The position numbers were made by a program, and so were the translations under genes. A stretch of 36,716 nt of DNA. Origin: Porphyromonas sp. Its GTDB lineage: Bacteria; Bacteroidota; Bacteroidia; Bacteroidales; Porphyromonadaceae. The notes under the pieces were generated by a model that saw only the letters and a program-made list of their open reading frames with translations, was not told where the DNA came from and did not search any database. The DNA is taken from the NCBI GenBank assembly GCA_029983505.1, contig JASBZK010000019.1, positions 1-36,716 on the forward strand, given 5' to 3'. Positions 15,815-23,778 of this stretch are shown in pieces (positions within the stretch are counted from its first letter, which is position 1; each line of letters begins with the position of its first letter).

Positions 15815-16285
15815 ATGGACTATATTTACATGACCGAAGAGGGGTACAACAACCTCCTCGAAGAGATTCGCAAGCTCGAAGAAAACGACCGACCTCAGGT
15901 GATTCAGGAGATTGCAGAGGCACGCGAAAAAGGAGACCTCTCCGAGAATGCCGAGTACTCCGCAGCCAAAGAAAAGCAGGCTAACCTCGAAGACAAAATC
16001 GGTCAGCTCAAGATGCAGCTCGCCAACGTCCGAATCGTCGACACCAGCAAGATGGACACGACGAAAGTGCAGATACTGAGCAAAGTGACCATCCTTGACC
16101 TCAAAAGGGACAAGGAAAAGACCTACACCATCGTTTCGGACAACGAAAGCAACCAAAAGGAAGGCAAAATAGCCATCTCCACGCCCATTGCCCAGGGACT
16201 CCTCGGCAAGAAAGAAGGAGACGAAGTGGACATCACCGTGCCTGCTGGCATGCTGAGGTTCAAGATATTGAAGATCGGGTTCTAA
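15815..16285 (+). CDS. greA: Transcription elongation factor GreA
   Basis: 156 residues from the ATG at 15815 (MDYIYMTEEG…), close to the usual 158. Upstream in-frame sequence is leader, since it contains the promoter. The N-terminal antiparallel coiled coil (about 8-75) carries the family signature EAREKGDLSENAEYSAAKE at the tip, whose acidic residues (…GDLSENAEY) support RNA cleavage by stalled RNA polymerase. The C-terminal FKBP-like domain ends SPIAQGLLGK-type (here TPIAQGLLGKKEGDEV). It is followed 26 nt later by a HIT-family gene on the same strand, ended by a strong terminator. Confidence 0.96.
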   Translation: MDYIYMTEEGYNNLLEEIRKLEENDRPQVIQEIAEAREKGDLSENAEYSAAKEKQANLEDKIGQLKMQLANVRIVDTSKMDTTKVQILSKVTILDLKRDKEKTYTIVSDNESNQKEGKIAISTPIAQGLLGKKEGDEVDITVPAGMLRFKILKIGF

Positions 16286-16311
16286 ACTTTCACTGAGACA
16301 CAGTCAGAGAT

Positions 16312-16707
16312 ATGGCCACTATTTTCTCAAAAATTATTGCCGGTGAGATACCGAGCTACAAGATTGCCGAGGACGACCGCTTTTACGCGTTCCTCGACAT
16401 TAACCCCGTCAGACCGGGACACACCCTCGTCGTCCCCAAGGAGGAAAAAGATTACCTCTTCGACCTCGGCGACGATACCCTCGGGGCGATGATGGTTTTC
16501 GCAAAGCGTGTGGCCTCGGCCATCAAGAGCGTTACGTCGTGCCGAAAGGTGGGCGTGGCCGTTATCGGCCTTGAGGTCAATCACGCCCATATCCACCTTA
16601 TCCCCATCTCGAATGAGGGCGATATGGATTTCAAAAAGAAACAAACCCTGCCGGAAGAAGAAATGAAGGACCTCTGTACCCGAATTTCCTCCGCCGTAAA
16701 ACTCTGA
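16312..16707 (+). CDS. HIT family nucleotide-binding hydrolase
   Basis: 131 residues. The histidine triad HAHIHL is at residues 91-96 (HxHxH, catalytic middle His). The N-terminal signature IFSKIIAGEIPSYKI and DINPVRPGHTLVVPK are standard for HINT-like proteins. These enzymes hydrolyse nucleoside phosphoramidates or related nucleotides in the cytoplasm; the physiological substrate in bacteria is generally not fixed. It is downstream of greA, a common arrangement in Bacteroidales, and upstream of a rho-independent terminator. Confidence 0.94.
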   Translation: MATIFSKIIAGEIPSYKIAEDDRFYAFLDINPVRPGHTLVVPKEEKDYLFDLGDDTLGAMMVFAKRVASAIKSVTSCRKVGVAVIGLEVNHAHIHLIPISNEGDMDFKKKQTLPEEEMKDLCTRISSAVKL

Positions 16708-16730
16708 GACGATTTTGGACTCGGTAGAAA

Positions 16731-16770
16731 CCCCGTATTGCTTATTTAGCCGATACGGGGCTTTTTTATT
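16731..16770 (+). terminator. Rho-independent terminator of greA-HIT
   Basis: CCCCGTAT (16731-16738) pairs perfectly with ATACGGGG (16753-16760). C and a run of six T follow (16762-16767). It lies 24 nt after the HIT stop codon. Confidence 0.9.
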
Positions 16771-16888
16771 AACTTTTTCATACCGAGACTTTTAATTTTT
16801 TGGTACCTTTCCACCAAGTAAGCGCGTCCGCCCTTTTTTCGGCGGTTTCTCCCCCTTCCGCTCACACTCTTAGGCTATCCAGACGAAA

Positions 16889-18715
16889 ATGTTCAAGATA
16901 TACCCCCTCCAATACCTCACGCAAAAGCACGCCCGTCTCCACGAAAGGGACACTTGTCTCATGGTGCGAAACGAAATCTCCGGTGAGTGGCGCAATGTGC
17001 CGTGGATAGAAGCAAACGGCAAAGTTCAGTCCCTTGCAGAAGGACTTGTGAGACTGGGGGTAGAGGTCGGCGACAGGGTAGGGACGTTTTCGGAGAACTT
17101 CGCAGAGTTCATTTACTCGGACTTGGCTCTGCTTTCCATCCGTGCCGTAGGCATTCCTCTTTATTCGTCCCTGTCTCCGGAGCAAGTGCGCTTCATCGCC
17201 GTCGACTCCGGGCTCAAGGTGCTTTTTGTGGGAGAGCAGTACCAGTACGATACCGCCTACCCGGTTGCGGAGGAGCTCGGTCTCCGGCTCGTGACCTACT
17301 CCAAGCTCATACGCCTCCATCCCGACGATCACTCTACGCTCACGTTTGAAGAGGTCTTGCAGTTCTCTGCTGCCGACCCCTCTCTGGCGGAGAAAGTGGC
17401 ACTCAGGAGATCCGAAGTCCGTGACGAGGACACCGCTTTAATCCTCTACACGAGTGGTACGAGCGGAGACAGCAAGGGCGTGATGCTCTCCTACGAAAAC
17501 ATTATGACCCAGATGCACCACCAGTCCCGTATGCCCGGTCTGAAGGCGCATCACGTCTCTTTCAACTTCCTCCCCCTGACCCATATCTTCGAGAAGATGT
17601 GGACGCTCCTATGCTTGGAGTGCAACATCACTGTGGCCGTCAATACGGATCCGCATCGTGTCACGGAGACACTCCCGGAGGTCCGGCCGCACTATATGTG
17701 CAATGTCCCGCGCTTCTGGGAGAAAGTCTACTTCGGCGTACTCGACAAGATCGAAAACGTCACCCCGACGCTCTCCCTGATGATGCAGGACTGCATCAAG
17801 GTCTCCAAGAAAGTTTGGCTCGAGTACAAGGCCAATAGTAAGCCCGTACCCGTGGGCTTGGCGCTCAAGTATAAGTTTTACGACCTCACCCTGCTCTCCA
17901 TTTTGCGCAAAAAAGTGGGTCTGGATAGGGGTGTCCTATTTCCTGCGTCCGGCGCTGCTTTGAGCCGGGAGATTCACGGCTTTCTGCTCTCCATCGGCAT
18001 CCCGATCGTCTACGGCTACGGGATGACGGAGACCACGGCGACGGTCGCTTTCGAGATGCCGGACGAGACGAAGCTCGGCAGCGTGGGGCGTGTCGTTGAG
18101 CAGATCGAGGTGCGCATCGACGAAGAAGCCGGCGGTGAGCTCCTTGTGAAAGGTCCCTCCGTGATGAAGGGCTACTTTAACCGCCCGGAGGATAACGCGA
18201 AGAGCTTTACCCCGGACGGCTTTTTCCGTACCGGTGACTTGATGAGGCTGGACGGGGACAATTACCTCTATTTCAAAGAGCGCTCCAAAGACCTCTACAA
18301 GACCGCTAACGGCAAGTACATCGCTCCCCAGATGATTGAGAACCTCATCCTCAGCGAAGGCGTGGTGGAGCAGGTACTCGTGGTGGCAGACCGGCGTAAC
18401 TTCGTCTCGGCTCTGATTTATCCCAATTGGCCGAAGGTGACGGAGATGCTCAAAAAAGAAGGTCTCAAAGAGCTTCCGTACGGGGACACCGAAGATTTGC
18501 GCGCCCGTCCCGAGGTCTATTCATTCCTGGAGACACATATCGATGGCGCGCTCTCCGAGCTTGCACGGCACGAGCAAGTGAAGAAGTTTTACATCCTGCC
18601 CGAGCCTTTCAGTATCGAAAACGGGCAGCTTACTCCGAGTATGAAGAAGAAACGGAGCGTGATCCTTGAGGCGTACAAAAAAGAAATAGACGACATCTAC
18701 GGCTACTCTCTGTAA
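16889..18715 (+). CDS. Long-chain acyl-CoA synthetase (AMP-binding, FAA1/COG1022 type)
   Basis: 608 residues, the length of the long-chain fatty-acid CoA ligase group. The P-loop-like A3 motif YTSGTSGDSKG is at residues 187-197. A5 reads YGYGMTETTA, A7 FFRTGDL and A8-like KERSKDLYKTANGKYIAP, which together mark an intact adenylating enzyme. It activates fatty acids to acyl-CoA through acyl-AMP at the inner face of the membrane, for lipid synthesis or salvage of external fatty acids. It stands alone between a terminator and a converging gene. The promoter is unclear; TACCTTTC at 16804-16811 is a candidate -7 box. Confidence 0.93.
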   Translation: MFKIYPLQYLTQKHARLHERDTCLMVRNEISGEWRNVPWIEANGKVQSLAEGLVRLGVEVGDRVGTFSENFAEFIYSDLALLSIRAVGIPLYSSLSPEQVRFIAVDSGLKVLFVGEQYQYDTAYPVAEELGLRLVTYSKLIRLHPDDHSTLTFEEVLQFSAADPSLAEKVALRRSEVRDEDTALILYTSGTSGDSKGVMLSYENIMTQMHHQSRMPGLKAHHVSFNFLPLTHIFEKMWTLLCLECNITVAVNTDPHRVTETLPEVRPHYMCNVPRFWEKVYFGVLDKIENVTPTLSLMMQDCIKVSKKVWLEYKANSKPVPVGLALKYKFYDLTLLSILRKKVGLDRGVLFPASGAALSREIHGFLLSIGIPIVYGYGMTETTATVAFEMPDETKLGSVGRVVEQIEVRIDEEAGGELLVKGPSVMKGYFNRPEDNAKSFTPDGFFRTGDLMRLDGDNYLYFKERSKDLYKTANGKYIAPQMIENLILSEGVVEQVLVVADRRNFVSALIYPNWPKVTEMLKKEGLKELPYGDTEDLRARPEVYSFLETHIDGALSELARHEQVKKFYILPEPFSIENGQLTPSMKKKRSVILEAYKKEIDDIYGYSL

Positions 18716-18732
18716 GAGAATCCCCAAAATCA

Positions 18733-18811
18733 GATACAGACCAAGCGTTTTGTCTCGGTCTGTACCAAAAATAATCCCCGGTACGACCAAAAAGATCTTG
18801 AGGTACGTGCC
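18733..18811. repeat. Four-decamer array 6
   Basis: Decamers start at 18733 (GATACAGACC), 18757 (GGTCTGTACC), 18779 (CGGTACGACC) and 18802 (GGTACGTGCC), spaced 24, 22 and 23 bp. Units 1-2 and 3-4 are inverted pairs. It lies 17 nt beyond the acyl-CoA synthetase stop, between convergent genes. Confidence 0.88.
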
Positions 18812-18822
18812 GGGGATTTTGC
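18773..18822. terminator. Hairpin formed by array 6, probable bidirectional terminator
   Basis: AATCCCCGGTACG (18773-18785) pairs with CGTGCCGGGGATT (18806-18818), a 13-bp stem with one G·U. It is followed by TT, and A-rich sequence precedes the other arm, so it could end transcripts from both converging genes. Confidence 0.55.
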
Positions 18823-18851
18823 GTAGGTTCGTGTGACCTTAAACCCTCATT

Positions 18852-20375
18852 TTAATAAAGGGGTGTGAACGGCTCTTCGGCAAAAGGCTTCATGGCACGT
18901 GGAAGGTAGTCTGCGATGTCACTTGCCATAAGCGATTCGGCTTGGAAGTCCGTGCAGTAAAGATCCGCAGCGTACCCGTGGAGGAAGGCGCTCGTGAGAC
19001 AAATCTCGAAGGCACCGATGCCCTTTCCCGCGCCTGCAAGCACCATACCCGTGAGCACGTCTCCCGTGCCTGCCGTGGCCAATCCGGGGTTCCCGGTGCA
19101 GTTGAAGATCACCGGTGTAATCGGCGTAACGGTGGCAGTGTAGGGACCTTTGAGGAGGATATAGAGGCGCTTATCCCGCGCAACCTCTTCCGCTTTGGCG
19201 ATTCTTTGGCTTCCGCTCTCGAAGGGACCGAAAATGCGGTCAAATTCTCCCGTGTGGGGCGTTAGGATCGTCCCCTCCGGAAGCGCTTCAAGGAGTTCGG
19301 CATCTTTTGCGAGGAAAAAGAGCGCGTCCGCATCCAGTATGAGCTTGCCTTTTACCCCGAGTACGGCTGCCGTCACACGGTCACGAGCCTCTTCGTCCCT
19401 GCCGATGCCGGGACCGACGGCTATGGCGTCAAAAGAGGAGAGATCTTCCGGCAGCGAACCCTCTATGACCAAAGCTTCCGGGAGCGCGGTGTGTACGACG
19501 TTTGCCATCCCTTCGGGGACGGCGAGTGTCAAGTGTCCGACACCCGAGCGGTAGGCGGCTCGTGCGGCGAGGAGGGCGGCTCCCATCATCCCTTTGGAGC
19601 CGGCTATGAGGAGAGCGCGCCCGTAGGCGTATTTATTGGAGAACCGTTTCCTCGGTTTGATGATGCCCTCCATATCCGAGTATTCGACGAGGTAGTGCCG
19701 GATGCTCCTCTCCGTTTTTCCGTTGTCGAGACCGATATTCAGCAGGTGCCACTCTCCGACGTAAGGGGCGTTTTCTTCGAAGAGAAAGGCGAGCTTGGGA
19801 CCGTGGAAGGTATAGGTGTGCTTCGCTCTGATGACGTTGTCGAAGTGGTTGCCCGTATTGTCCTCCGCGTGCAGCCCCGAGGGAATGTCGAGGGAGATGA
19901 CCACAGGCTTACGGCTGTTGATGAACCGGCAGACGGCGGCAAGAGATCCCGTGAAAGGTCCCTCCGGAAGATCCAACCCGCAGATGCCGTCCAGCACGAT
20001 CGTCGTCTCGTCCATCTTGGGGGGACGGAAGTCCCCGCTCACTTCGATAAGCGGCACTCTGCCCTCCCTGACTTTCTCCATAGCCTGTCTCACGACGGTC
20101 GGCAGTTCGTTTTTGGGGCTGAGGACGACCGCTTCCACGGCGTAGCCGATGCCGGCTAAGATGGCTGCGCTGTACAGTGCCGTCGCTCCGATCCGGTTCG
20201 GTCCCGCGAAGACGACCATACGGCTTCCCGAGGGGATGTTGAAGTCACGTCGGTATTGCATACAGAAGGCATTGGCCATCTTCTCGACCAATTCCTCTTC
20301 CGTCAAAGCCCCGATGCCCTGCATCGCGTTTGCTTCGAGTGTTTTCTGGGTCTCTCTATTGAGTATCTTGAGCAT
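18852..20375 (-). CDS. nnr: Bifunctional NAD(P)H-hydrate epimerase / dehydratase
   Basis: 507 residues, the length of the NnrE-NnrD fusion that repairs hydrated NADH and NADPH. The C-terminal ADP-dependent dehydratase (about 230-500) is well kept: LLIAGSKGMMGAALLAARAA, VGPGIGRDE, LTPHTGEFDRIFG and GNPGLATAGTGDVLTG with the catalytic Asp of the GTGD motif. The N-terminal epimerase domain (1-215) is diverged. The usual GxGNNGGDG loop is GPNRIGATAL at residues 58-67, although the later DGICGLDLPEG and SLDIPSGLHA remain. Its epimerase activity is therefore uncertain. It ends 3 nt after the next upstream gene's stop, so they form a pair on the minus strand. Confidence 0.93.
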   Translation of the reverse strand: MLKILNRETQKTLEANAMQGIGALTEEELVEKMANAFCMQYRRDFNIPSGSRMVVFAGPNRIGATALYSAAILAGIGYAVEAVVLSPKNELPTVVRQAMEKVREGRVPLIEVSGDFRPPKMDETTIVLDGICGLDLPEGPFTGSLAAVCRFINSRKPVVISLDIPSGLHAEDNTGNHFDNVIRAKHTYTFHGPKLAFLFEENAPYVGEWHLLNIGLDNGKTERSIRHYLVEYSDMEGIIKPRKRFSNKYAYGRALLIAGSKGMMGAALLAARAAYRSGVGHLTLAVPEGMANVVHTALPEALVIEGSLPEDLSSFDAIAVGPGIGRDEEARDRVTAAVLGVKGKLILDADALFFLAKDAELLEALPEGTILTPHTGEFDRIFGPFESGSQRIAKAEEVARDKRLYILLKGPYTATVTPITPVIFNCTGNPGLATAGTGDVLTGMVLAGAGKGIGAFEICLTSAFLHGYAADLYCTDFQAESLMASDIADYLPRAMKPFAEEPFTPLY

Positions 20376-20378
20376 AGC

Positions 20379-21389
20379 TTAGTCTAATCTGATCAGGTCG
20401 TTCTTACTCTGAAGTTCTTCCCTCCAGGTCTTCGGCGCGGGCAGGTACCCCTCTTTGATGAGGAGATCTCTTTGGCAGGCGATGGAGGCAAAAGCGAGGT
20501 TAAGCCCGTGCAGATCCCTCTTGTCGACGGGTGTGGGGGTGTGTCCGGCGCCCTTGCTGTCGATTACTCCGTCCAAGGAGCCGAACGAGTAGGGGTATCG
20601 CTCCGAGTGTATGTAGCGCGAGAAAGGCAGCCGGAAAGGCGTGTCGTCGTCGGCCATAAGCATCTTTAGAGACAACACCGCAGGACTCTGGTAGGCGGTG
20701 TGTCCCCGGAGCTTGTAGATGTTGATGCCGCCTTTGCGTACCTCCTTGTATAGGGACTGAAAATCCTCCACGCCATAGCCCAAGTCCTCCAAGGACTGCC
20801 CTTTCACCCGCAGCCTGTGCAGCATAGGCGCCATAGAGTTATCGTGACTGCCGAGGGTGTACGCCTCCGAGAGGTCTGCCTCACGGACGCCGAAACGGCG
20901 CGCGACGGATCGCCTGAGTCTGAGGGTATCGAGTGCGGAGAGGGAGGTGACTGCTTCGGGAGCGAGTCCGCTGTGTACCAGGAGCAGCAGTCCCATCAGG
21001 TCGGAGGGGTTTGAGACGCAGACCACGCGCCGTATCGGGCGCCCGGCTCGGGCGATGGCTTTGCCCACGGAGACGGCCATGGGGGCATTGAGGAGGAGCA
21101 TCTCTTCGCGTGTCTGCTTCTCGGCGCGCACGCTTTTGGCGAAAAAGAGGTTCCCGCCGTAGCTGCACGCCTCGTCTTCGTCTGTGGTGATGAGGATGCG
21201 GAGGTCGTCGTTATTGAATCCGCTCTCCTCGATTTCGTCTTTAAGCCCCTGTAAGCGTGCGGCGCTCGACGAGTGGAGCACTACGGTGGACGAGAAACGG
21301 GCGACGAAATTCAGGAACACAAGCTCGCTGGCGAGCATCCCCGTCGCCCCGAAAACGATAAGGGGCTCAGTAGTGCGGTACGGTATCAT
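20379..21389 (-). CDS. Malate/lactate dehydrogenase family protein (diverged)
   Basis: 336 residues. It has a Rossmann start IVFGATGMLASELV, an Arg pair of the substrate loop (KSVRAEKQTREEM), VSNPSDLMG in place of the usual NPVD, LDTLRLR, and GSHDNSMAP where classical enzymes have G-x-H-G-D-S. The catalytic His is kept but the following GD is changed. Length and the GATGM start match Bacteroidetes malate dehydrogenases, which convert malate and oxaloacetate with NAD(H). The drift makes substrate uncertain, and a 2-hydroxyacid other than malate is possible. It lies directly upstream of nnr, which may be significant because both concern NAD(P)H. Confidence 0.75.
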   Translation of the reverse strand: MIPYRTTEPLIVFGATGMLASELVFLNFVARFSSTVVLHSSSAARLQGLKDEIEESGFNNDDLRILITTDEDEACSYGGNLFFAKSVRAEKQTREEMLLLNAPMAVSVGKAIARAGRPIRRVVCVSNPSDLMGLLLLVHSGLAPEAVTSLSALDTLRLRRSVARRFGVREADLSEAYTLGSHDNSMAPMLHRLRVKGQSLEDLGYGVEDFQSLYKEVRKGGINIYKLRGHTAYQSPAVLSLKMLMADDDTPFRLPFSRYIHSERYPYSFGSLDGVIDSKGAGHTPTPVDKRDLHGLNLAFASIACQRDLLIKEGYLPAPKTWREELQSKNDLIRLD

Positions 21390-21522
21390 AAGGGGTTGTG
21401 GAAGTCGGGTACGAAAAGACTACTATCCCGCCTTTTGGGAAATGGCGAGATAATAGTCCGTAAGATATACGTCTCCGGAGACCTTAGTCCCGGAAGTGCG
21501 TGTCACGCAGCCGGAGTGTGCG

Positions 21523-21753
21523 TTATTCTTTGACGATCTTTTTGATGCGGACGTTTTCGTCTTCGATTTCGTGCACCATCTTGTTTTCGGCGGCCTTGTC
21601 GAGAAAAATGAAGAGAAGGTATCCGACGACGACATGTGCCAATCCGATGATGAGAATCAGATTATTCTGGGGCATAAGGTTGGCGAATGCTTTGAGAAGG
21701 AGGATAATCGCTCCTATAAGCATAACGATGATTCCGATGTAGCGGGCAAACAT
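21523..21753 (-). CDS. Small two-helix inner-membrane protein
   Basis: 76 residues. Two hydrophobic helices occupy about residues 4-26 and 31-51. A short loop (NLMPQNN) separates them and a charged tail follows (…KMVHEIEDENVRIKKIVKE). No signal-cleavage site is present, so it is probably an integral inner-membrane protein. I do not recognise a named family. The clean ATG start, the hydrophobic pattern and its isolated location between the MDH-like gene and a tRNA support a real gene rather than noise. Confidence 0.7.
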   Translation of the reverse strand: MFARYIGIIVMLIGAIILLLKAFANLMPQNNLILIIGLAHVVVGYLLFIFLDKAAENKMVHEIEDENVRIKKIVKE

Positions 21754-21829
21754 AGGCTCTTTTCTTGAATGTTTGAGGGCAGACAGAAGATACTTCCGCC
21801 ACCCCCGTTTGGGATGTTCTGATTTATTG

Positions 21830-21903
21830 TGACCCGGGAGGGATTCAAACCCTCGACCTTCAGAACCGGAATCTGACGCTCTATTCAGCTAAGCTACCGG
21901 GCC
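21830..21903 (-). tRNA. tRNA-Arg (anticodon CCG)
   Basis: The minus strand folds as a cloverleaf. The acceptor stem is GGCCCGG with CCGGGTC (one G·U) plus discriminator A. The T arm is GAGGG-TTTGAAT-CCCTC. The anticodon arm is TCAGA-TTCCGGT-TCTGA, giving anticodon CCG, which reads CGG Arg. The D arm starts GCTTAGCTGAATAGAGC. CCA is not encoded. CCG tRNAs usually occur beside an ACG or ICG tRNA elsewhere. Confidence 0.93.
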
Positions 21904-22006
21904 TCATTCCCCCTCGTTGGGACAAAGTTAACCATTTTCCCCGAAAATCACACTTCTTCTGCGCCTTGTTTCTCGATTTGTGGCGGTCTTAATCCCCCTG
22001 GAAGGA

Positions 22007-22085
22007 GATACGGGCCAAAAAGAGTGCGTGGTACGGAACGAGAAGGACGCGTGGTACGGTGCTCGGAGTGCGTGAGATACAGACC
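22007..22085. repeat. Four-decamer array 7
   Basis: Decamers start at 22007 (GATACGGGCC), 22030 (GGTACGGAAC), 22053 (GGTACGGTGC) and 22076 (GATACAGACC), spaced exactly 23, 23 and 23 bp. Spacers share GAGTGCGTG-like sequence, so the whole 23-bp unit may be repeated here. It is upstream of the nusB promoter and 104 nt from the tRNA. Confidence 0.9.
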
Positions 22086-22199
22086 AAAATTTTTCCGTTC
22101 CTCTGCGGCCGCAGTTACGGGCTTAAATACTCGGGTGTAATCCGCTTTTGTGCCGAGTCGCCCCGCGCTTTATGTTTAGTGTGTTTCTTAAGAAAATGG

Positions 22200-22207
22200 T
22201 ACCTTTG
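22200..22207 (+). promoter_or_regulatory. Possible -7 box of the nusB operon
   Basis: TACCTTTG matches the Bacteroidetes -7 consensus exactly. A TTTA at 22175-22178 is a weak -33 candidate (21-nt spacer). Transcription from here would carry the MITE-like element at 22218-22341 in the nusB leader. Confidence 0.5.
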
Positions 22208-22217
22208 TAGTAGGAAT

Positions 22218-22341
22218 GGAGGTGTGTCAAAAGTCCGAACTGCGGCGTTGCTTTCGGCATTCAGGCTCGGTCGTGTACCTTAGTACACTCCCGTCGCCCT
22301 CAGCCTCAGCGCCTTGCATTTCGAACTTTATACACACCTCC
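22218..22341. mobile_element. MITE-like element with 22-bp terminal inverted repeats, in the nusB leader
   Basis: The ends are GGAGGTGTGTCAAAAGTCCG… and the matching …CTTTATACACACCTCC, near-perfect inverses over 22 bp. The 80-bp core (22240-22319) folds into nested pairs around GTGTAC-CTTA-GTACAC, with AGGCT/AGCCT outside. It is too short to code for a transposase. A diverged core copy is at 11386-11465. A further end copy at about 22360-22389 (CTTTTGACACACCTC) matches the hairpin before panC. No target-site duplication is obvious. Confidence 0.75.
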
Positions 22342-22458
22342 GAGGGCGTGTCCCGTATTTTTCTCCGAAAAACACTTTTGACACACCTCAGCTCTAATCG
22401 AAGTCGAAAATTAAACCCCGGGCTCAAGCCCCCTGTTAAAGAGATAACTACCGCGGTA

Positions 22459-23379
22459 ATGATAAATCGTTTGCTCATTCGCATCAAAGTCCTTCAAGTC
22501 CTGTACGCCTACTATCTACGGAGCAATCTGACCACGGATACGGCACTTGACCTGCTGGAAGAAGAGCTTGAAGCCTCCTACAGACTTTACCTCACCTTGT
22601 GCGGCCTTCCGATAGCGCTCAGAGAGATTGCGGACGAGAGACTGCTCAGGGAGACGGAGAAGTTCGTCCGCTCGGAGGATGCCCTCCGGGTGCTGAACGG
22701 CATTCTGTCAAACTCCGTTTTCGACAAATATGCCGAAGAGGGGACAGCATTCAGAACTCAGTATGCAGAGGATTTATTTGTATCGTCCGACCTCAAGGAG
22801 TACCACGAGAGTGTCCTTGATGCCCTTTTGGCAGATCCCGAGACAAAAGACTTGGACTGGTCGGACGCCGAAGCCGTCAAGACTTGGTGGCGGACGAAGT
22901 ACGGGATTTATTACCTCCAGAACCTCGCTTTTGAAGAAAGGCTGCAAGACCTTACGCCTTTTCTCAACGACGACATACTCGTGGTCTTCACTTTCGTGAC
23001 CAAGCTCGTGAATGCCATGGACGGCACCAAGGGGATGGACGAGATCGTCAAGCCCAGGTACTCGGACGACGAGGTGCGGACGTTCAGCCGCCAACTGCTC
23101 TCTACGGCGATCGAAAAAGGAGCAGAGTACCGCGACCTTATCGCCGAACACTTCAAAAACTGGGACAAAAACCGTGTAAGCGAAATCGACTACATCATTA
23201 TGCAGATGGCGATAGCGGAGGCAGTGCAATTTCCCCTCACGCCGACAACCGTCATCATTAATGAGTATCTGAACTTGTCCCACTACTACTCGGCGCCCAA
23301 CAGCCACGTCTACATCAACGGGATTCTCCACGAGATTCTGACCAAGCTCAAAGAGGACGGATCCGTCCTCGGTGTATGA
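22459..23379 (+). CDS. nusB: Transcription antitermination protein NusB (long Bacteroidetes form)
   Basis: 306 residues from the ATG at 22459 (MINRLLIRIKVLQVLYAYY). The open frame continues upstream through the repeat element, but that is non-coding leader. The start resembles the NusB helix containing R-x-x-V-x-Q-x-L-Y. The classical NusB domain is C-terminal (about 190-300: LLSTAIEKGAEYRDLI, then NRVSEIDYIIMQMAIAE, then PTTVIINEYLNLSHYY). NusB with NusE/S10 binds boxA RNA to support antitermination in rRNA operons. The extra middle region (~150 residues) is typical of Bacteroidetes homologues. It leads the operon nusB-yajC-ybbR-coaE-DUF5606. Confidence 0.93.
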   Translation: MINRLLIRIKVLQVLYAYYLRSNLTTDTALDLLEEELEASYRLYLTLCGLPIALREIADERLLRETEKFVRSEDALRVLNGILSNSVFDKYAEEGTAFRTQYAEDLFVSSDLKEYHESVLDALLADPETKDLDWSDAEAVKTWWRTKYGIYYLQNLAFEERLQDLTPFLNDDILVVFTFVTKLVNAMDGTKGMDEIVKPRYSDDEVRTFSRQLLSTAIEKGAEYRDLIAEHFKNWDKNRVSEIDYIIMQMAIAEAVQFPLTPTTVIINEYLNLSHYYSAPNSHVYINGILHEILTKLKEDGSVLGV

Positions 23380-23431
23380 CTTCGGAAGCGACACGGTAAA
23401 CTTTCATAAACCCAATAGCGACAAATAAAAA

Positions 23432-23755
23432 ATGCACCTACTCACACTCTACTTGGCTCAAGCGGCGCCCTCCGCAGGAAGCGGTTGGATGAACATCGTG
23501 ATGATCATCCTGATGATCGCGATTTTCTACTTCTTTATGATCCGCCCGCAGTCCAAGCGCCAAAAAGAACTCCAGAAGGCACGCGACGCGATGAAAACCG
23601 GAGACCAGGTCATCACGACAGGAGGCCTTTACGGCGTGATTAAGAACATAGACGTAGCCAAAGGACAAGTCCAGATAGAGATTGCCGACGGTATAAAGGT
23701 CAGGGTGGATCAGAACCACATTTTCCCCACGGAGAGACCCGCCGAGAAAAAGTAA
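23432..23755 (+). CDS. yajC: Preprotein translocase accessory subunit YajC
   Basis: 107 residues. One N-terminal membrane helix (about 19-38, WMNIVMIILMIAIFYFFM) is followed by IRPQSKRQKE, a family hallmark, and a short cytoplasmic domain with GDQVITTGGLYGVI. YajC associates with SecD-SecF at the Sec translocon. The gene follows nusB by 52 nt and precedes the YbbR-like gene, the usual Bacteroidales order. Confidence 0.95.
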   Translation: MHLLTLYLAQAAPSAGSGWMNIVMIILMIAIFYFFMIRPQSKRQKELQKARDAMKTGDQVITTGGLYGVIKNIDVAKGQVQIEIADGIKVRVDQNHIFPTERPAEKK

Positions 23756-23778
23756 TCCGCCAAAAGCATCAGGGAGAG

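Noticed and set aside
22007..22085. CRISPR array
   Set aside because: The repeated unit is a degenerate 10-bp decamer with 13-bp spacers and only four copies, and there are no cas genes.
22216..22458. Reading frame extending nusB upstream through the repeat element
   Set aside because: The region contains terminal inverted repeats and a nested hairpin, and the conserved NusB start is the ATG at 22459.
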